A stretch of DNA of 64,000 bases. Source: an uncultured Rikenellaceae bacterium (lineage in GTDB: Bacteria > Bacteroidota > Bacteroidia > Bacteroidales > Rikenellaceae). This document shows positions 1 through 8,960 of this stretch, in pieces; position 1 is the stretch's first letter; each line of letters opens with the position of its first letter. Position numbers and translations under genes: made by a program. Below the pieces are notes generated by a model, which worked only from the letters and a program-made list of their open reading frames with translations, was not told the origin of the DNA and ran no database searches. The stretch is from the NCBI GenBank assembly GCA_944415565.1, contig CALYBQ010000002.1, positions 1-64,000 of the forward strand. The letters run 5' to 3'.

Positions 1-740
1 CGGTCGGCGGAGGTGCGACAATGAAAGCCATCGCTGAATATTTGGGCAAATCGGCTCCGGACAAGGAACCGCAGGTGGCTGAGGTCAGGTGCAACGGCAG
101 TTGCGCCAAGCGGCCGAGGACCAATAAATATGACGGGGCTTCTTCGTGCGCGGTAGCGGCGTCGCTGTACGCGGGTGAGACAGGATGCAGCTACGGTTGT
201 TTAGGAAAGGGCGACTGTGTGGCCGTTTGTAATTTCGGAGCGCTTCATATGAATCCGGAGACCGGATTGCCGGAGGTGGATGCGGAAAAATGTACGGCAT
301 GCGGTGCATGTGTGAAAGCATGCCCTAAAATGATAATCGAACTCCGCAAAAAAGGCCCGAAAAATCGCAGGGTATATGTTTCATGCGTAAATAAGGACAA
401 AGGTGCTGTCGCGCGTAAAGCGTGTGCAGTGGCTTGCATTGCTTGCGGAAAGTGCGCCAAAGTATGTCCGTTCGGCGCGATAGTGGTCGAGAACAATGTA
501 GCGTACATAGATTCGTTCAAGTGTAAATTGTGCCGTAAATGTGTCGCAGAGTGCCCGACAGGGGCTATCGTAGAGGTAAATTTCCCTCCGCGAAAGGAGA
601 CGCCGACCGTGTCGGAGAATAAAGGCGTTACCGTATCTAAGGATAATGTAGTGGCTCCGGAAACGGTTATCCGCAACGACAGTACGTCTGCGGCGGCTAT
701 GGCTGCTAAAACAGAGACCGTGAAAATCGAAAAGGAATAA
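1..740 (+). CDS. rnfB: Electron transport complex subunit RnfB (5'-truncated)
   Basis: RnfB is the ferredoxin-type iron-sulfur subunit of the membrane Rnf complex, which passes electrons from reduced ferredoxin toward NAD+ while pumping Na+ or H+. The frame is open from base 3 to the stop at 740; an ATG at 21 is internal, because the preceding codons (V-G-G-G-A-T) continue the conserved stretch of RnfB before it. The membrane anchor and first Fe-S region therefore lie outside the window. Visible are a Cys-rich segment (CSYGC...GDCVAVC) and three classical clusters, CTACGACVKACP, CIACGKCAKVCP and CKLCRKCVAECP, typical of the multi-ferredoxin RnfB of Bacteroidota. A Thr/Ser/Lys-rich tail of about 45 residues follows. 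It is first in the visible rnfBCDGEA operon, 8 bases before rnfC. Confidence 0.95.
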   Translation, partial: VGGGATMKAIAEYLGKSAPDKEPQVAEVRCNGSCAKRPRTNKYDGASSCAVAASLYAGETGCSYGCLGKGDCVAVCNFGALHMNPETGLPEVDAEKCTACGACVKACPKMIIELRKKGPKNRRVYVSCVNKDKGAVARKACAVACIACGKCAKVCPFGAIVVENNVAYIDSFKCKLCRKCVAECPTGAIVEVNFPPRKETPTVSENKGVTVSKDNVVAPETVIRNDSTSAAAMAAKTETVKIEKE

Positions 741-748
741 TTTGAGGT

Positions 749-2080
749 ATGACTAAGACATTCCGTAGGGGCGGCATCCATCCGCCCGATAACAAACTTA
801 GTGCGAAGACGCCTATCGAAGTTATGCCGTTGCCGGATACGGTTACGGTTCCGTTATCGCAGCACATAGGTGCGCCGTCAACACCGATAGTCGTCAAGGG
901 CGACAAGGTTCTCGCCGGGCAACTGATAGCTACGACATCGGGCTTCGTATCGGCAAACATACATTCGCCGGTATCGGGAACGGTGACGGCTATCGACAAC
1001 ATTCCCGATGCGGGTGGTATGCGTCGTCCTATGATAACGATTAAGGTCGAGGGTGACGAATGGGCCGAGAGCATCGACCGTAGTCCAGAACTGAAAACGG
1101 GGTGCAGTCTGCAATCATCCGAAATCGTCGAGAAGATAGCGGCTGCCGGTATCGTCGGTATGGGTGGGGCTACTTTCCCGACTCAAGTGAAGCTTTCGGT
1201 TCCTGCTGGTAAAACCGCAGAATTTCTTATAATTAACGGCGTTGAATGCGAGCCTTACTTGACATCGGACCATAGGGTGATGCTGGAGAAGGGGGAAGAA
1301 CTGATAGAAGGCATACGCATATTGGCTCGTGCCTTAGGCGTCAAGCAATCCTTTATAGGCATTGAGAATAATAAACGCGATACACAGGAACACCTTCAAG
1401 GGCTATTGGCTGGTGCTACCGATATAAAAGTCGTGCCGCTCAAGGTGAAATACCCGCAGGGGGGGGAGAAACAGTTGATAGACGCGGTTACAGGGCGGCA
1501 GGTTCCGTCAGGCGGTCTCCCGATAGACGTTGGGGCAGTCGTTCAGAACGTCGGGACGGCATTCGCAGTTTATGAGGCTGTACAAAAGAATAAACCGCTC
1601 GTGGAGAGGGTTGTGACTGTAACGGGGAAGAAACTCCGCAAGCCTTCAAATCTGTTGGTTCGTATTGGTACTCCAATAAATTCGTTGATAGAGTATTGTG
1701 GTGGATTACCTGAAGATGCAGGTAAGGTAATAGGAGGCGGCCCTATGATGGGACGTGCCATGTCTAATACCAATGCGCCTGTTACAAAAGGAACTTCGGG
1801 AATATTGATTATGCCCGGTGACGAATCACTACGCCCTGCTGCGGCATCGTGCATACGTTGCGGTAAGTGCGTGAGTGTTTGTCCGATGGGTTTGCAACCG
1901 TACATGCTCTATAAACTGGCCAGCCGAAATCTTTTCGCGAACATGGAACTATTCAGTGCACAGGATTGCATCGAATGCGGTTCGTGTTCGTATACATGTC
2001 CGGCCGCACTTCCTCTACTGGATTACATAAGACTCGGTAAAGCAGAGGTAATGAAGATAATGCGTGCCCGCAAGGCGTAG
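749..2080 (+). CDS. rnfC: Electron transport complex subunit RnfC
   Basis: RnfC is the peripheral NADH/FMN-binding subunit of Rnf. The 443-residue protein has the N-terminal barrel-sandwich region (about 30-100), a NuoF-like glycine-rich nucleotide site (GMGGATFP near residues 137-144), an SLBB-like segment, and two C-terminal 4Fe-4S motifs, CIRCGKCVSVCP near 368-379 and CIECGSCSYTCP near 407-418. Length and domain order fit the family. It lies 8 bases after rnfB and 28 before rnfD, so it is surely co-transcribed. One oddity is a run of eight G (1459-1466) inside the conserved Q-G-G-E-K segment; the frame is intact here. Confidence 0.97.
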   Translation: MTKTFRRGGIHPPDNKLSAKTPIEVMPLPDTVTVPLSQHIGAPSTPIVVKGDKVLAGQLIATTSGFVSANIHSPVSGTVTAIDNIPDAGGMRRPMITIKVEGDEWAESIDRSPELKTGCSLQSSEIVEKIAAAGIVGMGGATFPTQVKLSVPAGKTAEFLIINGVECEPYLTSDHRVMLEKGEELIEGIRILARALGVKQSFIGIENNKRDTQEHLQGLLAGATDIKVVPLKVKYPQGGEKQLIDAVTGRQVPSGGLPIDVGAVVQNVGTAFAVYEAVQKNKPLVERVVTVTGKKLRKPSNLLVRIGTPINSLIEYCGGLPEDAGKVIGGGPMMGRAMSNTNAPVTKGTSGILIMPGDESLRPAAASCIRCGKCVSVCPMGLQPYMLYKLASRNLFANMELFSAQDCIECGSCSYTCPAALPLLDYIRLGKAEVMKIMRARKA

Positions 2081-2108
2081 TTTAGATAATAATAATCGGA
2101 ATAGATAA

Positions 2109-3092
2109 ATGGATAACAAACTGATCGTATCGCCCTCGCCCCATGTGCACGGCAAGACATCGACACGGAGACTGATGTTAGATGTGCTTATCGCGCTGTT
2201 GCCGGCGTTCGCGGTAACCATATTTGTTTACGGCACGCCGGCCTTCATCGTGACGGCCGTGAGTGTCGCGTCATGCGTACTGTTCGAATCGCTTATACAG
2301 CGTTTCTTGCTTAAAGGACGCTCGACGGTAGACGATATGTCCGCCGTTTTGACTGGCGTATTACTGGCGTTCAACCTGCCTTCATCCATACCTTTGTGGC
2401 TTGTGGTATTGGGGGCGTTGGTAGCTATCGGAATAGGTAAAATGTCCTTCGGGGGCATAGGCCGCAATCCCTTCAATCCGGCATTGGTGGGGCGCGTATT
2501 CTTGTTGCTGTCGTTCCCGGTGGCGATGACGACATTCCCAAGTCCGGCTCCTGACGCTATGTCTGGCGCAACCCCTCTTACCTTTGCGAAAGAAGCACTG
2601 AAGAGCGGTCAAAGTGTCAGCAGCCTCATGGACGGCGTTTCGTATACGGATATGCTATTCGGACTCAAGGCCGGTTCTCTCGGCGAGATAGCCGCCCTCG
2701 CGCTATTGGTCGGATTCGTCTACCTGCTTTGCCGTAAAGTCATTACATGGCATATTCCGGTAGCAATCCTTGCTACGATAGCTGTATTTACCGGCGTGTT
2801 ACATCTCAGCAATCCAGAGCATTACATGAGTCCGATTTATCAAATACTTAACGGCGGGGCTATTCTCGGAGCCGTTTATATGGCTACCGATTATGTGACA
2901 TCGCCTATGTCGAAAAAAGGTATGATAATATATGGTGTCGGCATAGGTCTTATCACAGTTTTCATTCGCGTATGGGGCGCGTATCCGGAAGGGATTTCGT
3001 TCGCCATTCTTATTATGAACGCTGTCGTGCCGCTTATAGACAAGTATGTCAAGCCAGCGAAGTTCGGAGCCGTTAAACCCGCTAAAAGATAG
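2109..3092 (+). CDS. rnfD: Electron transport complex subunit RnfD
   Basis: RnfD is an integral membrane subunit carrying a covalently bound FMN. The 327-residue sequence is rich in hydrophobic helices and contains the flavinylation motif SGATPLT at residues 152-158, whose threonine (T155) is the expected phosphoester attachment site by analogy with Vibrio RnfD/NqrB. The RNPFNPALVGRV stretch (119-130) is also characteristic. The start at 2109 fits the conserved N-terminus with S-P-H-V-H. It sits between rnfC and rnfG, 6 bases before rnfG. Confidence 0.97.
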   Translation: MDNKLIVSPSPHVHGKTSTRRLMLDVLIALLPAFAVTIFVYGTPAFIVTAVSVASCVLFESLIQRFLLKGRSTVDDMSAVLTGVLLAFNLPSSIPLWLVVLGALVAIGIGKMSFGGIGRNPFNPALVGRVFLLLSFPVAMTTFPSPAPDAMSGATPLTFAKEALKSGQSVSSLMDGVSYTDMLFGLKAGSLGEIAALALLVGFVYLLCRKVITWHIPVAILATIAVFTGVLHLSNPEHYMSPIYQILNGGAILGAVYMATDYVTSPMSKKGMIIYGVGIGLITVFIRVWGAYPEGISFAILIMNAVVPLIDKYVKPAKFGAVKPAKR

Positions 3093-3098
3093 AACGAT

Positions 3099-4082
3099 AT
3101 GAAAAGTACTCTTTCAAATATGGTTCTCGTGCTGTTTGTCATCACGCTTATTGCGGCGGCTATGCTCGGGGTGGTATACAATGTGACCAAAGAGCCGATA
3201 GAAGCGGCAAAAACAGCCAAGACGACGAATGCTCTTGCTCAGGCTATGCCCAAATTCGACAATAATCCCGCTACCGATACAGTGACGTGTATGATAGACG
3301 GAATGCCCATAAAGGTATACAAAGGGACTCTCGGCGGTGAGGTGTCCGGGTATGCGGTCGAAACGATGACTAAAAACGGCTTCGGCGGCGAGATAAAGAT
3401 GATGGTCGGATTCAAGCCCGATGGTGAGATCGTGAACATCGAAGTGCTCCAACACGGCGAAACACCAGGTCTCGGAAGCAAAATGGCAGAACCGGGCAAT
3501 GTCTTGTTGGTCAGCTTTCAGGGGAAGAACCCCAAAGACCTCAAGATGAGCGTCCGTAAAGACGGCGGAGACATAGATGTGATAACGGCCTCTACAATAT
3601 CGTCACGGGCCTATGTAGATGCAGTAGAACGTGGATACAAAGCGTTTCAGAACATAGCCTTAGGGGGAGCTGCCGTAAACGAGCAGCATGCCGCACAAAA
3701 AGAAGCAGATACTTGCAAAGTGGTGGTCGTAAACGAAGAAACTGGAGTATATTATGATGTCGAAGCTTCGGCTCAAGGTCTTGTTGGTCCTATCCGTTTG
3801 GTGGTTCGATTCTCGGAGGATGGTATAATAAACGATATTACTGTCGTTGAGCAGAATGAAACGGAAGGCTATGGAGCGCGCATAACGGATCCGAATAATG
3901 CCATACTCGCAAGTATTAAAGGGGAAAAGGCTTGCGACTTAAAGTGGAGCTTCAAAAGCGACGGCGGATCGGTGGATGGCATATCCGGAGCTACCGTCAC
4001 TTCAAAAGCGTACATGCAGGCTGTGCAGAGCGCATACACGGCTTATCAATCGTATATACTTAAAGAACAGAACAATGAGTAA
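3099..4082 (+). CDS. rnfG: Electron transport complex subunit RnfG with two FMN-binding domains
   Basis: RnfG is the membrane-anchored, extracytoplasmic covalent-flavin subunit of Rnf. One N-terminal transmembrane helix (about 7-28) is followed by a normal Bacteroidota RnfG domain (about 60-185) with flavinylation motif TASTIS (T166). Unusually a second, complete FMN-bind domain follows (about 205-320), with its own G-Y-G-A-R and SGATVTS motif (T299). The two halves align along G(F/I)..GEI/DGI..V..ETPGLG/ETEGYG..D.(I)(S/T)(A/G)(A/S)T. At 327 residues the protein is about 100 longer than the RnfG I know from Bacteroides. It overlaps rnfE by 8 bases. Identity as RnfG is certain from context; that both sites carry FMN is inference. 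Confidence 0.95.
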   Translation: MKSTLSNMVLVLFVITLIAAAMLGVVYNVTKEPIEAAKTAKTTNALAQAMPKFDNNPATDTVTCMIDGMPIKVYKGTLGGEVSGYAVETMTKNGFGGEIKMMVGFKPDGEIVNIEVLQHGETPGLGSKMAEPGNVLLVSFQGKNPKDLKMSVRKDGGDIDVITASTISSRAYVDAVERGYKAFQNIALGGAAVNEQHAAQKEADTCKVVVVNEETGVYYDVEASAQGLVGPIRLVVRFSEDGIINDITVVEQNETEGYGARITDPNNAILASIKGEKACDLKWSFKSDGGSVDGISGATVTSKAYMQAVQSAYTAYQSYILKEQNNE

Positions 4083-4662
4083 GCTGCAAATATTGACCAA
4101 GGGGATTATCAAGGAGAATCCCTCTTTCGTACTTCTGCTCGGGATGTGCCCTACACTCGGAACGACGACCTCGGCCATCAACGGTATGGGAATGGGAATC
4201 GCAACAATGTTCGTACTTGTGATGTCGAATATAGTCATCTCGCTCGTTAAGAACCTTATTCCGGGCAAGGTGCGTATTCCGGCATACATAGTTATTATCG
4301 CTACGCTCGTGACGATTCTGCAATTGGTTATGGAGGCTTTCGTGCCTGCGTTGTATGCTACCTTGGGCGTATTTATCCCGCTCATAGTGGTTAACTGTAT
4401 CATACTCGGCCGTGCGGAGGCTTTCGCTTCGAAAAATGGTGTCGGCGACTCTGCACTGGACGGGTTAGGGATAGGCCTCGGATTTACCATGTCACTCACG
4501 TTGCTTGGCGCCGTTAGGGAGATGTTGGGCGCGGGGTCCGTTTTCGGATGGAAGTTCGTAGATGGTGACGGCATTCTGCTGTTTGTGCTCGCTCCGGGGG
4601 CATTCATTGCATTGGGCTACCTGCTAGTCATATTCAACAAGCTAACTTCAAAAATCAGATAG
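4075..4662 (+). CDS. rnfE: Electron transport complex subunit RnfE
   Basis: RnfE is one of two homologous six-helix membrane subunits (with RnfA) that form the ion-translocating core. The ATG at 4075 overlaps the last 8 bases of rnfG and gives a 195-residue protein beginning M-S-K-L-Q; a longer open frame from 3976 would lie inside rnfG and is rejected. Family hallmarks are the early [14 protein letters not shown] segment and [12 protein letters not shown]. It ends one base before rnfA. Confidence 0.97.
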   Translation: MSKLQILTKGIIKENPSFVLLLGMCPTLGTTTSAINGMGMGIATMFVLVMSNIVISLVKNLIPGKVRIPAYIVIIATLVTILQLVMEAFVPALYATLGVFIPLIVVNCIILGRAEAFASKNGVGDSALDGLGIGLGFTMSLTLLGAVREMLGAGSVFGWKFVDGDGILLFVLAPGAFIALGYLLVIFNKLTSKIR

Positions 4663-4663
4663 C

Positions 4664-5236
4664 ATGGAATATTTCGTTATAATCATAGCGGCGATATTCG
4701 TCAATAATATCGTTCTGGCGCAGTTCCTCGGAATATGTCCGTTCCTCGGCGTATCGAACAAGGTCAGCACGTCGCTCGGAATGGGTGCGGCCGTAACATT
4801 CGTAATGGCTCTGGCTTCGTTGGCCGCTTATCTGTTGCAGTACAACGTGCTCGTTCCTCTCGGCATAGAGTATATGCAGACGATAGTGTTCATTCTTGTA
4901 ATCGCATCGCTCGTGCAGATGGTGGAGATAATATTGAAAAAGGTCAGTCCGGCACTTTATCAGGCGCTCGGCGTGTTCCTGCCTCTTATTACTACCAACT
5001 GTGCCGTGCTCGGTGTCGCGATACTCTTGGTTCAGAAAGAGTTCAATCTGGGAGAGTCGGTAGTGTTTTCGGTTGCTACTGCGATAGGTTTCACGTTGGC
5101 ATTGGTGCTGTTTGCCGGTATACGCGAGAGGCTCGATATGGAAGACCTGCCGAAAGCAATGAAAGGTGTGCCGATTGCGCTAATCTCGGCGGGCATATTG
5201 GCTATGGCATTTATGGGATTCTCGGGATTGGTATAA
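4664..5236 (+). CDS. rnfA: Electron transport complex subunit RnfA
   Basis: RnfA is the paralogue of RnfE and, by analogy with NqrE/RnfA structures, contributes conserved cysteines to the intramembrane 2Fe-2S site. The 190-residue protein has six predicted helices, the [16 protein letters not shown] signature near the N-terminus and T-T-N-C-A-V-L-G in the middle. It is the last gene of the operon; a strong hairpin terminator follows 19 bases after the stop. Confidence 0.97.
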   Translation: MEYFVIIIAAIFVNNIVLAQFLGICPFLGVSNKVSTSLGMGAAVTFVMALASLAAYLLQYNVLVPLGIEYMQTIVFILVIASLVQMVEIILKKVSPALYQALGVFLPLITTNCAVLGVAILLVQKEFNLGESVVFSVATAIGFTLALVLFAGIRERLDMEDLPKAMKGVPIALISAGILAMAFMGFSGLV

Positions 5237-5255
5237 ATTGCGAGTGCGATTGTAT

Positions 5256-5292
5256 AAAAACAGGGGCGGTTATAATACCGTTCCTGTTTTTT
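5256..5292 (+). terminator. Rho-independent terminator of the rnf operon
   Basis: AAAAACAGG (5256-5264) pairs with CCTGTTTTT (5283-5291), with further inner pairing of GGCGGT and ACCGTT, followed by T residues. It lies 19 bases after rnfA. Confidence 0.85.
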
Positions 5293-5307
5293 ATGTTGTG
5301 TTGGCAG

Positions 5308-5315
5308 TATATTTG
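5308..5315 (+). promoter_or_regulatory. Possible -7 element before the POTRA/barrel gene
   Basis: TATATTTG matches the Bacteroidota TAnnTTTG -7 box. No good -33 TTG sits 19-21 bases upstream, so this is a weak call. It would give a leader of about 65 bases. A second A/T match (TATATTTA at 5375) is too close to the ATG. Confidence 0.35.
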
Positions 5316-5385
5316 TATTGAAAATGAAATTGCTTAAATCTGCCTCAGACACACGATTTTCGGCTTTTTTGAGTTATATTTACAG

Positions 5386-7266
5386 ATGATTGCCAGATTT
5401 TTCATATTCAGCATATTGTTCGTCTGTTTTGGCGTGGTCGCAACTGCACAGGTCGCCCCAGTGTCCTCTGGCGGACGGCGCGGCATATCTGCTCGTGATA
5501 CGTTGTCGAACCGTCCAGATTCTTATTTCGCGTTACCTCCGGGATATGGCAATAACAGTTCGACAAAGTTCTATGACAGTCTGGAGTCCAAAACTCATCG
5601 CAATCCCATAACCCGCTTCATGTTCGACGTCCTGATCCGAACGCCCAAACGCGACACGACAACGCACGGGCGTCTTGTGGACGAAGCTAAAGAGATCAGC
5701 CGGTATGCTGGCAGAACGATTGGGGATATAACGATCCAAAGGCTCGACGTCTTCGAAGAAGCGCATAATTTTATAGAAAAGGCGGCGAATAATGTCCACA
5801 TCGTTACTACGGAAGATGTTATCCGGCGAGATCTTTTCTATAAGCCGGGAGATGAGATCGTTCCGGATCAGATTGTCCGCAACAACCAACTGCTTCGTTC
5901 CCGGCGCTACATATCCGATATGTGGATCGACTTTCGGCCGCGAGAGAACGACACTACGGTAGTCGATATAATACTCACTACACGAGATAGTTGGACGATA
6001 GGAACGAAAGTAAGGCTTAAAAACCAACAGCGGGCGCGCGTAGAACTTTACGATGTCAATTTTCTCGGTAGCGGTACTCGTTTCGGGGTGCAGACCAATT
6101 ACGGTTGGGGACACAACGAATATGGCGGCAACGTGATTATCTATAACACTCCCAATATTTTGGGAACGTTCCTTTCTACGAATGTGGAGATTGGGCGTAC
6201 GTTCGAGGAGTCGCGAATAGATCTCGAACTGCGGAAAGATTTTTATATGCCTACCGACTATGAGTTCGGAGTAGCGTATAATGATGATAAACTGAAGTTT
6301 AACCAGTTATATCTGAGCGACGAGATCATCACCAGCTATAAGAACTGGGACGTATGGGGCGGCCTCTCGAAACAACTCGGGAAATGGAAATCGAGTGCAT
6401 TTATTACGGCCCGCTATTCGAATGTGAACTATGAGCAGCGCCCTGAGGTCGGGCCGAGGTTTAATCCCCGCTTCCATGATTACGAAATGGCGTTGGTCGG
6501 GCTCGGAATGTACCGTGAAAAATTCTACGCTACGAACATGATCTACGGTTTCGGCTATCGGGAGTATTTGGCTGCCGGTTATCGTGCCGACATTACCTTC
6601 GGGCACAACTGGGGCGAATTCCATGAAGATTATTATGTCGGGTTGCATTTCAGACGCGGAATGTATACAAAGATCGGATACCTGATGGGGGACGTTACGG
6701 CCGGAACCTACATAGAGTCGGGAACCGGCGATTGGTGGCAGAGTGCCGTCGGAGTAAACGCGAGGTGGTTCTCGCACTTGTTCATTGTAGGGTGTAGCCG
6801 TTTACGTCAATTCGTGACGATTAATTATACGCGTGGATGGAATCGTGCTTATGGCAATAACGAGTATCTGACTTTTACGCGGCGATCTGGACCACGCAGT
6901 ATCCGGGAGCATTTGTTAGGCCGTCACCGGGCGGTAATCAATACCGAAAGCGTGCTTTTCACCCCTTGGCAGCCGTTAGGTTTTCAGGTCGCTATTTTCG
7001 GCTACGCCGATGTGGGATGGCTGGGATTCGACCACAATCTATTTTCCAACGATTTCTACACGAGCTTCGGGCTTGGCGTTAGGGTAAGGAATGACCGTTT
7101 TATATTCAACACAATACAGTTCCGCATAGGCTTGGCGACCGGTCCGGGCGGATTGATAAAGAACCGATGGTTCCAGCTATCTTCGGAACAGCGTATGGAT
7201 CAGATAAGGTTTATACCGACACGACCGTCTGTCATGGACTTTACTGAGACACAATTGTTGCAATAA
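5386..7266 (+). CDS. Outer membrane protein, POTRA plus BamA-like beta-barrel
   Basis: A 626-residue secreted protein of the Omp85-like superfamily. A signal peptide (about 1-22, ending V-V-A-T-A-Q) is followed by a linker, a single POTRA-like module at about 135-200 (I-V-T-T-E-D-V-I-R-R-D-L-F-Y-K-P-G-D then L-R-S-R-R-Y-I), and from about 210 to the end alternating polar/hydrophobic strands with many aromatic residues, as in a 16-strand barrel. The family includes BamA and TamA, but this protein is shorter than BamA (which has five POTRA domains), so it is a divergent member, not BamA. It stands alone between the rnf terminator and the convergent fba gene. Its substrate cannot be told from the sequence. 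Confidence 0.8.
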   Translation: MIARFFIFSILFVCFGVVATAQVAPVSSGGRRGISARDTLSNRPDSYFALPPGYGNNSSTKFYDSLESKTHRNPITRFMFDVLIRTPKRDTTTHGRLVDEAKEISRYAGRTIGDITIQRLDVFEEAHNFIEKAANNVHIVTTEDVIRRDLFYKPGDEIVPDQIVRNNQLLRSRRYISDMWIDFRPRENDTTVVDIILTTRDSWTIGTKVRLKNQQRARVELYDVNFLGSGTRFGVQTNYGWGHNEYGGNVIIYNTPNILGTFLSTNVEIGRTFEESRIDLELRKDFYMPTDYEFGVAYNDDKLKFNQLYLSDEIITSYKNWDVWGGLSKQLGKWKSSAFITARYSNVNYEQRPEVGPRFNPRFHDYEMALVGLGMYREKFYATNMIYGFGYREYLAAGYRADITFGHNWGEFHEDYYVGLHFRRGMYTKIGYLMGDVTAGTYIESGTGDWWQSAVGVNARWFSHLFIVGCSRLRQFVTINYTRGWNRAYGNNEYLTFTRRSGPRSIREHLLGRHRAVINTESVLFTPWQPLGFQVAIFGYADVGWLGFDHNLFSNDFYTSFGLGVRVRNDRFIFNTIQFRIGLATGPGGLIKNRWFQLSSEQRMDQIRFIPTRPSVMDFTETQLLQ

Positions 7267-7268
7267 TA

Positions 7269-7360
7269 CAATACAAGCCAAGAGGTTCGCCACAGGAGTA
7301 ATAGGAGGTGCGTGTAGTTTATTTTGGTGATGCTTGGCTGTTTTCAAACGGATTGTATTG
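7269..7360 (+). repeat. Nested inverted repeat in the 3' flank of the barrel gene
   Basis: AGCCAAG (7276-7282) pairs with CTTGGCT (7333-7339), and outside it CAATACAA (7269-7276) pairs with TTGTATTG (7353-7360), giving a long interrupted stem that begins directly after the stop codon. There is no T-tract directly after it, so it may be a structured 3' UTR instead of a standard terminator. Confidence 0.4.
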
Positions 7361-7434
7361 GTCGGGTATCTTAAATGCTCATCATGCTTCTCGGTCTTTT
7401 GGCATTGTGGGCATCTAATCGGCAAAAAACAAAC

Positions 7435-7465
7435 AAAAAGGAGAACTCGATGAGTCCTCCTTTTT
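7435..7465 (-). terminator. Terminator of fba
   Basis: AAAAAGGAG and CTCCTTTTT pair around inner ACTC/GAGT, with a single A.C mismatch. Read on the minus strand the hairpin ends in TTTTTGTTTG, immediately after the fba stop. Confidence 0.85.
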
Positions 7466-7487
7466 GTCATTATGTATTTGGTTTCGA

Positions 7488-8480
7488 TTATGCTTTGCCT
7501 GCGCTACCGAGAACCTTTTCGCATTTGTGCATATAAAGTTTCTTAAGTTCGTCGCGAGCCGGACCGAGGTATTTACGCGGGTCGAACTCTGCCGGTTTGG
7601 TTGCGAATACTTCACGTACAGCAGCGGTCATTGCAAGACGGCCATCGCTGTCGATGTTGATTTTACATACAGCCGACTGTGCTGCTTTGCGGAGTTCTTC
7701 TTCCGGAATACCGATAGCGTCTTTGAGCGCACCACCGTATTTGTTGATGGTAGCTACATACTGCTGCGGAACCGAAGAAGAGCCGTGAAGTACGATCGGG
7801 AAGCCCGGGATACGTTTTTCGATCTCTTCGAGGATGTCGAAACGCAATGGCGGCGGAACGAGGATGCCGTCAGCATTGCGGGTGCACTGTTCCGGTTTGA
7901 ATTTGTTAGCGCCGTGAGAAGTACCTATCGAGATTGCGAGCGAATCTACGCCGGTGCGGGTAACGAAGTCGATAACCTGATCCGGTTCGGTATATGTGTG
8001 GTGTTCTGCAGATACTTCGTCTTCAACGCCTGCGAGAACGCCGAGTTCACCTTCTACGGTTACGTCGTACTGGTGTGCGAAGTCAACGACTTTCTTAGTG
8101 AGGGCGATATTTTCTTCGTACGGAAGGTGGCTACCGTCGATCATCACCGAAGAGAAGCCCATTTCGATACAAGATTTGCAGAGCTCAAAACTGTCGCCGT
8201 GGTCGAGGTGGAGAACGATAGGAATGTTCTTGCCGAGTTCTTTAGCGTATTCTACTGCACCCTGAGCCATGTAGCGGAGGAGGGTCTGGTTAGCGTATTT
8301 ACGCGCACCGCTCGACACCTGAAGGATTACAGGAGAGCTGGTTTCGACACAAGCCTGAATGATGGCCTGCATCTGCTCCATGTTGTTGAAGTTGAATGCC
8401 GGGATGGCATACTTTCCGTCGAAAGCTTTCTTGAAAATCTCGCGAGAGTTCACGAGTCCTAAATCTTTGTACGAAATCAT
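7488..8480 (-). CDS. fba: Class II fructose-1,6-bisphosphate aldolase
   Basis: The enzyme cleaves fructose 1,6-bisphosphate to dihydroxyacetone phosphate and glyceraldehyde 3-phosphate in the cytoplasm (reversed in gluconeogenesis) and needs a divalent metal. The 330-residue protein shows the class II metal-binding segment H-L-D-H-G-D-S, then M-I-D-G-S-H-L-P-Y-E-E-N, V-E-G-E-L-G-V-L-A-G, the active-site S-I-G-T-S-H-G, and V-L-H-G-S-S-S-V-P. Length and N-terminus match the Bacteroides type. It is monocistronic, with its own promoter (8541-8570) and terminator. Confidence 0.97.
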   Translation of the reverse strand: MISYKDLGLVNSREIFKKAFDGKYAIPAFNFNNMEQMQAIIQACVETSSPVILQVSSGARKYANQTLLRYMAQGAVEYAKELGKNIPIVLHLDHGDSFELCKSCIEMGFSSVMIDGSHLPYEENIALTKKVVDFAHQYDVTVEGELGVLAGVEDEVSAEHHTYTEPDQVIDFVTRTGVDSLAISIGTSHGANKFKPEQCTRNADGILVPPPLRFDILEEIEKRIPGFPIVLHGSSSVPQQYVATINKYGGALKDAIGIPEEELRKAAQSAVCKINIDSDGRLAMTAAVREVFATKPAEFDPRKYLGPARDELKKLYMHKCEKVLGSAGKA

Positions 8481-8540
8481 GATATAATAATTATGTTGGT
8501 TAATTTGGATAGGCCCGATTATGGGTTTTTAATTTTTTTA

Positions 8541-8570
8541 CAAAATTATGAATTATTTGAGGAAATACAA
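8541..8570 (-). promoter_or_regulatory. Promoter of fba
   Basis: On the minus strand, TTG (8570-8568), 19 bases, then TAATTTTG (8548-8541): a full match to the TTG-N19..21-TAnnTTTG consensus. It lies 60 bases upstream of the ATG. Confidence 0.75.
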
Positions 8571-8929
8571 CCCTGGCGGGTTAAAAAACATAAAGCATTT
8601 GTCGGGAATCGCTTATCGGTAGTCGGATACGCGGAGTTTGCGATAACAGAACAGAAACCGGGAACACAAATTTGGATTCGGTTTTCCTCATGAAATCTGT
8701 GGCCTATGGTATACTCTCGAAAAATAGAGAGTGGATGACGGCAATGTTAAATAAAACCGAACGATGAATATTTACAGCTATGTCGTGCATAAGCATAATA
8801 AAACGGGGTCTGTTACGTTTCCTAAACGCATGAACTGCTTATCCGAAGCGTACAGGTTAAAGAGTTCGTTTCCAAATATGATGGAGTTAGAATGTAAAAA
8901 AGATGAGCGCATGAGAAATTCGAATACAC

Positions 8930-8960
8930 TTGATTTCTCAGTCGGCTTTCACTATATTTG
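8930..8960 (+). promoter_or_regulatory. Promoter of batD
   Basis: TTG (8930-8932), 20 bases, TATATTTG (8953-8960): consensus Bacteroidota promoter, 19 bases before the ATG of batD. Confidence 0.75.

Noticed and set aside
3976..4074. Extended start for rnfE
   Set aside because: The extra 33 residues lie within rnfG and lack family similarity; the ATG at 4075 gives the conserved N-terminus.
7464..8462. A 332-codon plus-strand open frame opposite fba
   Set aside because: It is the antisense shadow of a clear class II aldolase; the translation is Cys/Phe-rich and matches no family.
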